Shown one piece after another: positions 1 through 12,800 of a stretch of 64,000 bases of DNA. Every line of letters starts with the position of its first letter. The first letter of the stretch is position 1. This DNA is from Rehmannia glutinosa (taxonomy: Eukaryota > Streptophyta > Magnoliopsida > Lamiales > Orobanchaceae), in the NCBI GenBank assembly GCA_016081115.2, contig JABTTQ020002531.1, positions 186,001 through 250,000 on the forward strand. The letters run 5' to 3'. The position numbers were made by a program, and so were the translations under genes. Under the pieces are notes generated by a model. The model worked only from the letters and a program-made list of their open reading frames with translations. It searched no databases and was not told where the DNA came from.

Positions 1-176
1 TAATGGTAATGAGAATCCGATTTGTTGGGGAATTTTGTGGGATTACAAATTTGCCCCTCGGCGTGTTAATTTGCGGGTTTTCAATCTAAAATCACAACCA
101 TTAAAAATACTAGATATGTGGCTAGGATTGGTCCCTATGGACTTACCCTATGAGGTGGTCTCATATAACCCCTCCC
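1..176 (+). mobile_element. 3' end of an asymmetric-TIR MULE (left part outside window)
   Basis: The last 75 bases read GGCTAGGATTGGTCCCTATG, then a tract ending TCATATAACCCCTCCC followed by TA-rich DNA. The same end occurs at 21000-21075 and, inverted, at 21087-21160. It is the 'type 2' terminus of the family described for elements A, C and D. The start of this copy is left of the window, so its size and cargo are unknown. Assignment to the MULE superfamily rests on the FAR1-domain fragment inside element D. Confidence 0.6.
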
Positions 177-600
177 TATATTTATATATATATTTACAAA
201 TATATCTTGATCGAGTTACTGAGTTTCTCTCAAGGATACTTTTGCAAGGGTCTCCACAGATCAAGTAAGAACAAGGAATTTAAAAAGTTTCTAAAATGTA
301 AGGGAAATAGAGAGGATTTGCACTTGGAGAGCTTTGCTTGAAGTTTTCTTTCTTGCTTTTGGGTTCTAAAAACTTTGGTTTCATTGTGAGGGGGATCCCC
401 TTTTTATAGAATTTTCTAAGGATTTTTTAGGAATTTTTTAGGTTTTTGCTACAGTAACCCATACTGCTATAGTGCCAAATAGTATCCTGCTACAGTCCCA
501 CTCTGCTATAGTTCTGCTATAGTGCTGCCGACATCAAATTGCTACAGTACTGCCGATTTGTTTTTTATCTTCTTCTAAGATATCTTCAAAGACAGACGAG
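177..600 (-). promoter_or_regulatory. Pararetroviral promoter and leader (EPRV relic)
   Basis: On the minus strand a TATA box TATAAAAAG lies at 400-408, followed downstream by a non-coding leader to about 180. Upstream, 430-560 holds repeated short motifs of the form CTGCTATAG / CTACAGTA (at least six copies), which look like an enhancer array. In Caulimoviridae the full-length-transcript promoter follows the transactivator gene, and that is the order here (transactivator relic at 600-2040). The repeats and TATA box are visible; the promoter function is inferred from position. Confidence 0.55.
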
Positions 601-2078
601 AATTCTGATTCTTCTGTTATGTATCTTGATATGATGGCTTTGCACTTGTTCTTTTGGAGTGATTGCTGAAAACATTTTTAACCTTCCATTTGGTTAATAA
701 TGTTTTCTTCTTCTTCTCACCCTGCTGTTTCCAGAAAGCTATCTGTAGGTTGATCATCTTCTGGTCTGTACATAGATGTCCATTCCTGATTTTCTTCAGT
801 TCTATACCAATCAACAAGCTCTGGGTAGTACTGTTTTTGATGATTGAAATATAGAAAGATTCGGTATTTTGATCATTTCTATTTTCCAAATATATTTTAT
901 AAATCTTACTTTGGAATACAAGTCTATTATCCCAATATTTTTTCAGAAGCCTGCTTCCTTCGAAGAGGTCTTTTGCTAGTGTCCTGGATCTCCATCTGTT
1001 TATCTGTGCTTTCAGGGGTATCCATGAAAGTGTGAATCAAAAGGGGGATCTTCAATTTTTAACCCTCTAGGAATATAATGTGTTTGGTGGGTTCAAATCT
1101 ATTTTCAATCCATTCTGGAGCTTTGGATTCAATGCTTGCAAAAATCCAGGCTTCATCGGGAAGAAATGAGTCTCCCGCACAACATTCTTCCAGGAGTTTG
1201 TCATTTGTTTTGAAGAGAATAAAATCAAAGACCGAAGTCTAATAATGTTTGGATAGTGAGTTTTCCACCCGGGTATTTGATTCCTCGAGGATGGGAGATG
1301 AGGAATTTTTCAAAGGCAATCACACATTTATTGATATTGTAATAAAGTGTGCATGAACATTGATAGCAAAACTTAACCGGACATTGTTTTGTGCATTCTG
1401 CTATTCTATTTGTGATAATAATCATGGTATATTTTTAGACTACGATGTCTAGTCTTCTTGTTCTTTGCTAAATTGAGGAATTTGTGAATTTCTTCTTCTT
1501 TTTTCTCAAAGGTTTTTTGGGCTTCTTCAAAAATTAGTTCTTTTATACATTTTGGAAAAATCTCAATTTGTTGATTAGGAAAAAAGAAAGTTCTTACAGG
1601 ATCAAGAGGAACATCATCTGTTAATGTTTTTTCATTGATCCTTGTATTTATAAGATCATTTTGATAAGTATTTTCTATCCAGAAACTGTTTTCACCAAGA
1701 TTTTTGTTAGCAAATATTATTGCTTCTACAAAAGTTTGAAATCCATAAAAAATGGGGTTTGGGATATCTATGGATGCTGCTACAAGCGACCATGTTTTGA
1801 GTATCCCTAGGGTTTTTCCCTTTAAAATGACAAAGTATTGGAATCCACTTCTATGGATAAAATATCATTCTAAAGCATTTAGACTTCTCGAAATGGGTGA
1901 TTTTTATCATTTCTGCTATTATAGAGGTTATCAAGCAAAACTTAACGATCTTTACGCTAGCTTATTGTCATGTCTGCTATGAAAGGTAAGATTACTTCTT
2001 GGGTATTGATGAAGTATAGTATCTCCGAATTTGTAACTAGATCTGTTGACTGGGTCCATCTGCATCAAGAATTTGATT
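600..2078 (-). pseudogene. Caulimovirid transactivator/viroplasmin gene relic (EPRV)
   Basis: Minus-strand reading of about 1715-1850 gives a short segment with the layout of the caulimovirus viroplasmin/TAV domain: an aromatic-Val 'VILKGK' strand, 'GILKTW', then 'FQTFVEA'. In caulimoviruses this multifunctional protein forms inclusion bodies and reactivates translation on the polycistronic RNA. The open frame runs on to about 1590, shifts, continues through 1225-1425, and is broken by several stops down to 600. It therefore cannot make a full-length protein. The relic ends at the target-site duplication of the copia element, and its partner fragment is at 16267-16997. The start codon was not resolved. 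Confidence 0.6.
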
Positions 2079-2083
2079 AATTT

Positions 2084-3649
2084 TGTTGGGAAATTATTTT
2101 GTTGATTTTGATGAATGCCATGTAAAACTTAGAATAGGAAGTTGGCACCCCATTTTTGTTGTAAACTGCATTGTAATAAATAGGGCTAGTCGGTGAGTTA
2201 AGTCGACTATCCCCGAACATGCAAGAAGACAACCGAGACTAGAAGGAAGACTCATTGCCGCAAAGGCATTTGAGTATGGGAAAGAAGAGAAGACGGGAAC
2301 TCGATCAAGTGACAACTGGTGAGATGCGGTGAGTGAAGTATCGATCAAGTCAACTCGGATAGCCAAGTCTCAAGGTTGAAGTGACAAGAAGAGTCATCCA
2401 TGATTGGAAGGCGACTCAAGTCACCTGGGGATGTTAAGAAAATGCATCAAGTCGAGATAATCGAAAGAGATCCGTTGCGTAAATCAAGAGAATTACTTAA
2501 ACAAGTAATACTTCCATATCGCCTTTCTTGAAGTGCTCGGTCCCGAGGAAGCGTACAAGAGGAATAAACCAATGGGAAGCACTGCACTTGTGTCAGAACT
2601 CTGAAAAGCTGAAGAATCATTCATACGAGGAAGTGGAAATTTCAAGGACTGCAACAAGACAAGCCAACGACCACAAGTGACTTTCAAAAATAAGCCTATC
2701 TCTTCAACGGGCAGATTTTTGAAAGATCACTATAAAAGGCTGAGGAATCACTCTGAGAGAAGGTTACCGACCTGAACAACGAACATTCAAGCTAACATTT
2801 GAACTGTAACCAAAAATATTCTCAAGTCATTCAAGATCAATCCTCAAGCCTACATTACGAAGGAAATCAATCCAACACTCACCTGTGAAGGAAAGACAAC
2901 TTCAATCAGTTGAAGAGGAATCATTTGAAGAATCAAGGGGTCTACATTCCACGAAGGATTGTAGAAAGGTTCGAGGTCGAACCAGTCTCAAGTTTTGGAG
3001 GGCTTCGTGATCAAATCCAAGAAGCTTGAGCAAGTGGGCTGTAGTAGCAAAGCAAAACGCCCCTGTGAAGAAGTTCGAGTCGCACGAGGCTTGAGTTGTG
3101 TGACCAAGGCATCTCAGATCGAGTCCCAAAGGATCAAGTTAGGTGTGTGATCAAGACTTGTATACGGACTGTTAACCACTGTTTATTGATCAATACTTAG
3201 TGGATTCCTCCGGGAGTTGGAGAAGAGAGGAGTAGAAGAATTACCCCATCTTGAACCTCTATAAAAATTTATTGTGTCATTTACATTTTAGCATTTTAAT
3301 TTCGCATCTTATTTTTATATCTTGATAAATTTGCTATCCAATTGATAATCAATCGAGTGCTAAAACTAAGTATCAAAACAAATTTAACCAAATTCAAGGG
3401 TGTTAAGTCTTCGCTTTGAAAACAAATCACAGACGAGTTAAGTCTTTAGTCAAAACAAGTGAGTTACTCTATCAGCGGCTCGATCGAGTCGTTGAGTGAC
3501 TAACTCACGATTAACTAACTTAGTTGTCCATCAAGGACACATCCGTGAAATATTAACTCGATCATTTTTAAAAGGACTAAATCGAAAAGTTGGTAAGGTT
3601 TATTCAACCCCCTCTTCTAAACCTTACACTCACACCCCTAGGACCTACA
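2084..3649 (+). repeat. 5' LTR of copia element 1
   Basis: Starts TGTTGGGAAATT and ends GGACCTACA (TG...CA). It is directly repeated at 14701-16261. The two copies are collinear and highly similar, with differences concentrated at CAG/CTG versus CG/TCG/CCG sites. The minus-strand pair TSD AATTT precedes it. Confidence 0.95.
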
Positions 3650-3651
3650 AG

Positions 3652-3662
3652 TGGTATCGAGC
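3652..3662 (+). other. Primer-binding site of copia element 1
   Basis: TGGTATCGAGC begins two bases after the LTR end. It resembles the complement of the plant initiator methionine tRNA 3' end (TGGTATCAGAGC) with one base missing, at a CAG site. It sets the plus orientation of the element. Confidence 0.85.
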
Positions 3663-3775
3663 GGTTGGTTCATTGAGCCTTCCGCGACCGGTTCTTGAAC
3701 TAGATCTCCAAATTTTTCAAAGTTTGTTTTAGTATTTAATCTTTCAAAACTCTTTTATTCAAGAAAGTTATTATC

Positions 3776-5095
3776 ATGGAAGCAAATCTGACACGCATCC
3801 CTATGTTCACAATTGAAGAATTTGATGATTGGAAAATTTGTATGCAGGCTCATCTATCAGCATTACACGATGAGATGTGGATAGTGATAGAAGATGGGCC
3901 ACTCCAGATCCTAAAAGTGAACACAACTGTAAGAAGAGCTGCAGCTGAAGGAGAAGAGGATGTTGCTCCCAGACCAGCTATGGTTGAAAAACCAAGAGCT
4001 GAATGGACAAATGATGACAGGAAAAGATATAACTTGTACAATGTGGCCAAGGACATTCTTTACAAAACTTTGGACAAAGCCATGTTCAACAAAGTCAAAT
4101 CATGCAAAACGGCTAAAGAAATCTGGGACAAGCTAACATTGATTTGTGAAGGCTCAGAGCAAATCAAGGAAAATAAACTATCGGTTGCTGTACAGAAATT
4201 TGAGAATTTTAAAATGCTCGCAGGAGAGACCTTAGATCAACTGGATGCTCGGTTCACAGAAATTACAAATGAGCTATCTGCACTTGGAAAGGAATATACA
4301 CAGAAGGAAATGTGTATGAAAATTCTAAGAAGTCTCCCAGCCGAATAGGAAATGAAGGTCATGGCACTTTGAGACATTCCATGGACCTATCCAAGACATC
4401 CAACCATGAGCTATTCTCGGATCTCAAAGCCTACGAATTTGGTGAGAAGAAAAGACCAGGAAGAGACAGTTGTGCCCAAAACAATTTTGCTCTAATTGTT
4501 AAGGATGGCAAGAGAGTTGAGGTCAAATAAGTTATTGACCAAGAGGAAATAGCCCCGATGGTTAAAAGGTTTAATAAGTTCTTCAATAAGAACTACAAAA
4601 AAAGAGGTGAATCCTCCGAAGACACTCAAAGACCTCCAAGTCAAGGAAGATAGACCATCCAAGAGAGCAGAGCATCAAAAGTTGAATATCAAAGGACTCG
4701 ACAATCCAAGGATGGAAAGAACCGATCAAAAAGTTGAAAATCTATCTTTGGGGCAACCAGGTCACTATGCCATTGATTGCCCATATCCTGTAGTCAACAA
4801 ATACGGGAATGAAGAAGAAAGAAAGGTCTTGAGAGAAAGAAGACAAGAAAAGAAAAAGGCAATGTTGGTGCAGAGAGGCCGAGACAGCCAAGTCAAGAGA
4901 CACACGGTGATTCAGAGAGTAGTGAAGGCGACTACTCAAGTGACTCGAAGAAGAAGCCTTGATCCGTTTAATGGCCAAGGAACAAGACCAACCGACCAAG
5001 AAGATGAGGTACACTCTAACTCATCACACTCGAGTCTAGTGATAGTGATCGTGACACACACACTTCATCACCCACTGATCTTTATGATTCATTAG
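3776..5095 (+). pseudogene. gag of copia element 1 (broken)
   Basis: The ATG at 3776 follows the primer site by 114 bases and opens 190 residues of capsid-like UBN2/retrotran_gag sequence. This includes the typical 'ICEGSEQIKENKL' stretch around residues 122-134 and 'ETLDQLDARF' near 151. A TAG at 4346 interrupts the frame, and homology continues in other frames to 5095. A nucleocapsid knuckle is recognisable near 4750 (GQPGHYAIDC), but the first two cysteines of the CCHC motif are missing. From 5095 to 5400 a charged, heptad-like stretch suggests the coiled coil seen in SIRE-type Gag. Gag would form the virus-like particle. Confidence 0.85.
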
Positions 5096-5599
5096 GCAAA
5101 ATGATGAAAGATTTTGAGCACATTAAATCCTCACACACACTACTAAATGAGGAAAACAGCCTACTCAAGAATAAAACTCACGGTGACTAAGGAGCCGAGT
5201 ACTCTAAGTCAAATAGTGATGAGAATAAAAGTCTAAAGGCTGAAAATGCTAAGTTAATAAGCGAGAAATAGCTGCTATAGAAAAGAGGGAGAATGACCTC
5301 AAAAATGTGATTGCCTCATTCACTAAGGCATCTAAATCCTTGGATGACCTTATTATGGAGACAAGACAGGCTTAGGATTTAATTCCTCTGTGCTATGTCA
5401 AGCTCCAAAAGTGATTTTGGAAAAAGGGTCTTCAAGCAATGAAGTATCTCTAAAATCCAAAACTCCAAATTGTGCACACACATTCATTCCAAAGCACAAT
5501 CACAAGCCAACTGGCCTTGGTTATAAAGGAAAAGGAAAGTGCTAGTTAAGTGTCTTTGAGAGGACGGTGAGAAGAAATCCACCGAGTTCCTCAAAGCCA

Positions 5600-7480
5600 A
5601 ACTCCAAATAGAAGATACTCTGTAAAAAGAATGAGAACTACCAAAAACCCCGGAGAAGGTCTATAAAGGAAACTCATATGATGGGAATGGTAGAAACTAC
5701 CCAAGCCAAGTGATTGGAATAATGTGAACTATCAAAGCAAAGATCTCATGGAATATAAGCCTAAGTGGCAAAGGCCTAGAACTCAGCAAAGGCCATTCCA
5801 AAGGTATAAGAGCTTTCATCAGCACACATATGCACCTAGGCACTACACTCAGAGATATCACAACTACCCAAAGAAGGCAATTGCTAAAACACATACACAG
5901 GCATACAGACAAAAGAGACAGCTGTATGAACCTAGAACCCCCAAGCAATTTGCCAAAATTAATTATGATTATGGCATCGATAGATGGCAACCCCTTAGAG
6001 TCAAATCATTTGGCTATAGGTTGGTTGGATCATCTTACAATACTAACCCCTCAGGACCCAGGCAAGTATGGGTACCTAAAACCTAATTTCCTTGATTGCA
6101 GGTTCAAGGAGCGGTGAGTGCCAAGGAACTGGTACATGGATAGTGGTACATTCCGGACACATGACAAAAATAAGAAATATTTATCAAAATTCAAGGATAT
6201 TAAAGGTGCAAAAGTCATATTTGGAGGAAATGAAGCTCCAGGAGAAATAAGAGGCATTGGATCCATCAAGAAAAATGGATTAGAAATCACAGATGTTGCA
6301 TATGTTGAAGGACTCAAATTCAATCTGCTAAGTATTAGCCAACTCTGTGACAAAGGCTACAATGTTGGATTTAACATGGGTATATGCCAAATCAAGGACA
6401 CTGAATCCAATGAGGTTGTGTTGCAAGGATGCAGACAAAAGAACATGTATGTGGTAGATTGGTCAACTGCAACACCAAACACTTGTCTACTAGCAAAAGC
6501 ACAATTTGAATCAAGTTGGTTGTGGCACAAAAAGCTGAGTCACCTGAATTTCAAAACAATTAACAAGCTTGCCAGAAGCAGTCTTGTAGAAGGACTTCGG
6601 ACTCAGTATACAAGAAGGAAAGTGTATGTGATGCATGCCGGATGGGAAAGCAAATCAAGTCATCATTCAAAGAAAAGACATGTCCATCTTCAACAAGAAT
6701 ATTGTACTGCTACATATGGATCTATTTGGTCCAGTTGAACCAGCTAGTATAAGTGGAAAGAAATACACCTTGGTGGTAGTAGATGACTACTCAAGATATA
6801 CATGGACAATATTCATGTGTAAGAAGAAAGAAACTCTGCAGAAACTACCACAGCTGATGAAGAGAATCCAAAATGAGAAAAGTCAAACCATTATCAAAAT
6901 AAGATCTGACAGAGGAACTGAGTTTGTCAATGGTATAATAACTCAGTATTGTATTGACAATGGTATTGGTCATGAATTATCAGCAGCAAGGACTCCACAA
7001 CAAAATGGAGTTCTGAGAAAGAAGAAATTGAACTCTCAAAGAAGCGGCGAGGACCATGTTAGTGACAAGGGGGCTACCTAAAAGATTTTGAGTCAAGCAA
7101 TAAACACAAAGATGCTATACTCAAAATAGATGCATGATAAAAGGCGGTGACAAAGACTCCTTATGAAATTTGGACGGGGAGAAAGCCAAATGTTGCATAC
7201 TTCAAAATATTTGGATGCAAATGCTTCATCCATAACAATGGCAAAGATAATTTAAAGGCTTTTGATGCTAAAGGCGATGAAGGTATCTTCTTGGGATACT
7301 CGGTGAAAGCAAAGCCTCTGAGTACTTAACAAGAGGACTATGGTTACGAAGAATCCATTCATGTGGTGTTTGATGAGCCAAATGTAAATGGAGAAGACAT
7401 TGAAGAGTCGGCGGATAAGTTTGAATCAACCAACCATGCGAAGAGTCCCTATCTTTGAAGAAATTTGGAATCATAAACCC
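5600..7480 (+). pseudogene. Protease and integrase part of copia element 1 pol (broken)
   Basis: A basic linker ends in 'GPRQVWVPKT' (about 6080), the usual prelude to the copia protease. The protease follows at 6124, where 'WYMDSG' carries the catalytic Asp-Ser-Gly but the next residues are altered. GAG-pre-integrase is at about 6510-6600 ('LWHKKLSHLN'). The integrase core runs 6700-7020 with 'HMDLFGPV', 'DDYSRYTW', 'RSDRGTEF' and 'TPQQNGV', so the catalytic Asp, Asp and the region of the Glu can be seen. A stretch at 7147-7329 ('KTPYEIWTGRKPN') belongs to the integrase C-terminal part. At least four frameshifts separate these blocks. Confidence 0.88.
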
Positions 7481-7565
7481 GGATGAAGATGAGATAGCCG
7501 AGTCTCAAAAAATTTGGAAAAACTTTGCGGCTAAGTGATGATGAAAGAGTGATCAAAATAACACA

Positions 7566-9304
7566 GTGCAAGACGCATCAATCCAGCTAACTTACTCCAA
7601 CTTTGATGTAAGATGGCTGAGAAACCATCCACCAGAACTAGTCATTGAAGATGTAAGAGAAGGTATCAAAACTAGATCCAGAACTCAACAAGAAGCAATG
7701 TTCACATGCTTCATCTCACAAATAGAGCCTAAAGATGTGTCACAAGCATTGGATGACACACATTGGATTCAAGCCATGCAAGAAGAGTTGAATCAGTTTG
7801 AAAGGAATAAAGTATGGGAATTGATTCAAAGACCTACCCATCAAAATGTTATTGGCACTAAATGGGTGTTCAGAAACAAGATGAACGTGGAAGGTTCTGT
7901 GGTAAGAAACAAAGCAAGATTGGTAGCCAAAGGATATTGCCAAGAAGAAGGAATAGATTTCGATGAAACTTTTGCTCATGTAGCAAGATTAGAAGCTATA
8001 AGGATGTTTCTTGCCTATGCACTTACAAGAACTTTACTGTATATCAAATGGATGTAAAGAGTGCATTCCTTAATGGTTTGTTGGAAGAAGAAGTATATGT
8101 TGAACAACCTCCAGGATTTGAGCAAAAGACTCTTGGAGATAAAGTATACAAACTCAAGAAAGCTCTATATGGATTGAAACAGGCACCCAGAGCATGGTAT
8201 GATACACTTTTGTCACAATTCTTGATGAGAATGGATTCACAAAAGGCAAAGTGGATAGAACACTCTCTTGAGAATTCAAGATGGGAAGAGCATCTTTGCT
8301 TGTTCAAATATATGTGGATGATATCATCTTTGGATCCACAAACAAAGAGCTGTGTGATAAATTTTCAAATCTCATGCAGAGCAAATTCGAAATGAGCATG
8401 ATGGGAGAGCCGACATTCTTCCTTGGACTTCAAGTGAAACAATTTGAAGGATGGAACCTTCATAAGTCAAACAAAATACACCAAAGATTTAATGAAGAAA
8501 TTTGGGGTGGAAGAGAAGTCTTACGTGAAAATACCAATGAATACATCATCAAAATGGACATGGATGCGGATGGCAAGCACTGTAGATCAAACAAGATACG
8601 AGCACTTATTGGATCATTGCTCTATCTTACTGAAGCGGGCCGGACATCACCTTTCTTTGTAGGTGTATGTGCAAGATTTCAATCTGCTCCAAAAGAAAGC
8701 CACATGATTTGCGGCCAAGAGGATCTTGAGATATTTGAAAGGAAGCCAAGAAGTTGGCTTATGGTATCTAAGGAAGGTGGATTCAAGCTAATTGGCTATT
8801 CGGACTACGACTATGCTAGATGCGAGTTGACAGGAAGAGTACCTCGAGGCACATGTCAAATGCTTGGAAATAGGCTAATTTCTGGTTCAACAAGAAGCAA
8901 AATTCAATAGCCACCTCCACAAAACGAGAATACATAGTCATTTGTTGGCGCTATTGTGCCCAAGTCTTATGGATGAGACGGTGAGAGACTATGAGGTTGA
9001 AGAAAAGGAAATTCCAATTATGTGTGATAACACAAGTGCAATTGCAATCACCCAAAATCTTGTGTTACATTCAAGAACGGAGCACATTGATGTCAGATAT
9101 CACTTCATAAGAGATCATGTTGAAAAGAAGGACATCACTTTGGAATATATCTCAACTGATAAGCAATTAGCTGACATATTCACAAAACCGTTATGTGAAT
9201 CAAGATTTGAAGAACTCAAGCATGAGTTAGGGTTAATTGGAAAGGATAACACTCAGAAAACTCAAAGAAGAGAGATGAAACTCGAAAAGAGGAAAAAGAG
9301 CTGA
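7566..9304 (+). pseudogene. Reverse transcriptase and RNase H of copia element 1 pol (broken)
   Basis: RT starts around 7730 ('WIQAMQEELNQFERNKVWEL') and runs through 'KARLVAKGYCQEEGIDFDETFA' blocks to 8040. It resumes at 8048 with 'MDVKSAFLNGLLEEEVYV', 'QPPGFE' and 'LYGLKQAPRAWY'. The polymerase active site 'YVDDIIFGS' is at about 8311-8337. RNase H follows at about 8600-9200, ending in 'HIDVRYHFIRDHV' and 'QLADIFTKPL'. At 8950-8990 a conserved block is collapsed around a CGGTGAG string, which shifts the frame. The reading order is intact, but no uninterrupted polyprotein exists. Confidence 0.9.
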
Positions 9305-9800
9305 ACTCTTCAATCAGCTAAGTAAATCGGCCATATCGGAAAGTCAAGTATGGGAGTTAGGTGTGGTGAGTATTTACATGCGAAGAGAGAAAGTTAAATC
9401 GGCTAAAGGACAAGTTGAGTCATTTATGAGCAAAATGACAAAAACGCAATGATCGTTTTTACTAAGCGGGAATATTTTTAAGAATGACGTCAAGCATAAT
9501 TATGCGTTAATACGGTCAAAAAAGTCGCACACATAGCTTATGATTGGATATAAATCTTGCCGCATTAAATGCGAGAACTCAAATGCTAATCCGCGTGCAA
9601 GATCTAAGCCGTTGATTTTGATCACATTTCAAAAACCACCCGCACGTCCTTTCATGAACCATACTTAAACCCTTTCGTCCGTTTCTCTCTCACTTTACCA
9701 AAACTGTTCATCTCTCTCTCAAAAGCAAAAGCAAAATTTTCTCTCAAAACCCTATCAATCCTCGGATCATTTTCTAAGTTTCGTTCGGTAAAAATGAGAA
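9305..9800 (+). other. Non-coding spacer between pol and third ORF of copia element 1
   Basis: About 500 bases without coding signal. The 3' part (9640-9790) is a pyrimidine-rich, CTCTCTCA-rich stretch resembling a plant 5' untranslated leader and ending just before an ATG at 9801. This could be an internal promoter/leader or a splice-acceptor region for the downstream ORF. Neither was demonstrated. Confidence 0.4.
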
Positions 9801-12800
9801 ATGGCATCCACTCATGATTTTGTCAAGCTAGGAAAGCAAATCCACACGGATCTCTGTGGATGTCGAAGGTATGGTTAAACAGGGGTCTACAACACCTGCG
9901 TGAAGAAGATCGCTAAGAAATTGGAAGCGTCTGGGGGTGAAACCATTTACGGCGATGGAGTTTCGATGACCTATGTGGAAGAGGTCGCACGAGTTCTACG
10001 TGAACGCCGAGGTTCACGATGAGGGCATCAAGTCCTCTGTTCATGGAAAGGAGTTCATCATTACGCCAAGGATCCGGAAAGAACATCGCTTATTCGCGGA
10101 AGGAGCAGGAAATTAATGAAGCGATGTTGACCTGGCCGCTGCTTGGAAGAAGTAGCCAAGACCGATCGTCTTTGAGAAAGTAGTCTACACTGACTAATAA
10201 GAGGTCATTGAAGGAGGACTACCACAAATTCTTGGACATCGTTGCCAAATGCATAGACATCAAATTTGGCGACTTTGACCAATATGTCCCAAAGCAAAGT
10301 TGATCGTAATGACTGCGATCATTGAAGAAAAGAAAGTGAAGCTGGTTGAGTTTGTCTACAGCTGGACTCTCGCGAGAATGTTGGAAACAAATCTTTCAAG
10401 GAGCATGGAGCGTTTGGAGGTTCTCGGGATACGGCCTTTGGTGATTGGCGAATGATGGAAGTAAAGAAAGTCCCTCTTTGACATGGAAAGGCGTTCCATG
10501 TAAACAAGAGGATGTTCGATCAAACCTCTCGGGCGTACGAGGAAGAGAGCTACGCTAAGAGAGAGCGTCACGAGTGAGGGGAATCGGTGACCCGAAGATC
10601 TGTGTCTCCTCTCCTCCAAAGAAGAAGGTGCCCCTGCATTTGCTAAGAAAGATTCTTGCCCCGCTGAAAAGAAAAAGAAATCTGCTCCTCCCCGCCCGTA
10701 GCCGAGTCACACCGCCCCATGACCATGTTTTCGCCTCTGCGGCCCTTGCAGAGAAAGAATCCCAAATACCTTCTCCGGTCGTCAAGAAAAGGAGAACTGA
10801 TAAGCCAAGATGGAAGCACCGACCCCCGCCGGGACTCGGAAGAAACTTTATCCGAACAGAAATCCTCGGTAAAAACAAAAAGAAGAAGAAGAATTTTCAA
10901 GCATTCCGAGCTTGAGAAACCGGTGAGTCGACCACTCGGTGGAGAAGATACTCCGAGACTCGGAGAAGTAGAGTCTCCAAAAGTGATTGATGAAAGCGCC
11001 AAGTCTGCTTGAGGCCGATCGAGAGGCAACTCAAAGACCCAGTGTAGACAGAACACGGCTAAGGAATAAGGAATCATTTGAGACAACCGAAGCACTTTGT
11101 TGTTGTGAGGTTGTTTCTCCACATAACAGAGGCTTTGAAGATGTCGGCAGCGGAGTCTGCTACCCTAATCCCCTGAAACGAGGGCAAGAAGAGAATGATG
11201 AAGACAATGTAATCATGTACTCTCCATTGTATCCGGACATCCAAAATCGTCTTAGAGAGTGGAGAAAATGGAAGTCGAGCCTATCCCAGTGCGGTTTGAA
11301 CGTCCGAGTTCATTCGAGGAAGAAGAACTCTTGAGGTTTCTTGAGGTGGACATAGTCTTTGCAAGACCTTGACGAGGATAATTGCATCAATATCTGCAGA
11401 TTCGAAAAAGAAAAAGAACGGGCTAAAGCGGTGAGACGCGAGAGGCACGTGAGAAGGCTAGCATATGCCCCTCTCATGGCACCACCGATCATACACACTC
11501 TCACCTTGGCGTCCTATCGAAAGTGATGAGGATCTAGACCCTTCACGCTACGGAAGAATTGCAAATGCAGCAAGCAATGCGGGAATCGAGAATCCTTCAT
11601 GAGCAAAGAATGATGGAGGGACCGGAGAGAGTCCTCCAAATCACGGTGGAGATAGACCCTATGGGAGTGGTGCAAACATATTGCCAGCTGTTGTCGCCTG
11701 CCCACTTCCCACTCATTCGGAGGAAGGTGTTAAAGGAACTGGCGATGAAACGGGACTGTGGGGACCCGGTCGAGCCAACCCCTAATAAAGGTGTCTCACC
11801 ACCGCAACAACGGTGAATACTCGGTGGGAACAGCGGGAGTCCGGAGACGAGTGACCCCATTCCAAGTCACTCGGTGGTGTGCGGTGAGGGGAAAAACTCC
11901 CTCCACTGCGGCAAGGTCGGAGGATCTTTGCGGGTGATTCCACAATGAATCTCGGAGGCAAAGTGGAGAAGGAATAATCACAGTACATAGCAAGTTGTCA
12001 TCAACGAGGATCGAGATAGTTGAGACTGTCTCGGTGAGGTGCCAAGCGCTCACGAAGGCCAATGACGCTGCGATGCGGTCGAGGCACGAGGAAGGAACTA
12101 CCCAGGAGTTAACACTGGGGCGATGAAAGTGCAATCAATGAAGTTGAGACTCCAATGGATGCCACCTCGGAAGACCCCAAGACAGTGACTTTGTCGAAAG
12201 GGATGTCAAGGCCTCACCGCGATTGAGGCTGCGGGGAGGTAATGAAGGCCAACGGGAGGTTGAGACTTCCGGGGTAGAGAAAGCGAAGCACGAGAACATA
12301 CCTTACGCTATCATTGATCCATCGAGAAAAGGAGATAAGTGCTCTTCACGATTCCCAGGATAATCGATGTAACCTTTCGGGATCGGGAAGGAGACGATGA
12401 TGCTAAGTCAACCCCGATCGATCCAAAAGACTCGGTGAGGATGTTCCAACCACGAGTAAGTCGACCTCAAGACTACTCGCCAAACATTCGACTTTGATGA
12501 TGAGCCACCCATGGAAATCTCATCTTCGTCCAATGACGCTTTTGATAAGGCCGAGGACCGTCAACTCATTTGGAAAAACCGGTGAGACCGATGAAGTTTG
12601 TTGAGGCAGTGAGGCTCGGCAAAGTCGGGTCGACTTCACAAATGACCACGGTGAACCCGAGTCCACTGCGCGGGCTCCCAGCTGCAGCAGGATCGACTTC
12701 ACGAGAGGACTTCACGAGCACCACTTATCATTGAACGATTCCATTTGCCCGTGATGATCCCTTTGTAGAATAATTTCCTTCTCTGGGAGGTACTGACCTC

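Noticed and set aside
1..176. Helitron 3' end
   Set aside because: There is no CTRR terminus with a hairpin; the same sequence is found as an inverted terminus of elements with two matching ends.
1752..1982. 76-codon plus-strand frame
   Set aside because: It is antisense to the viral transactivator relic, whose minus-strand reading matches a known domain.
10555..11122. Minus-strand frames of 107-159 codons opposite the third ORF of copia element 1
   Set aside because: They are antisense to the plus-strand retrotransposon region, with no family resemblance and no supporting context.
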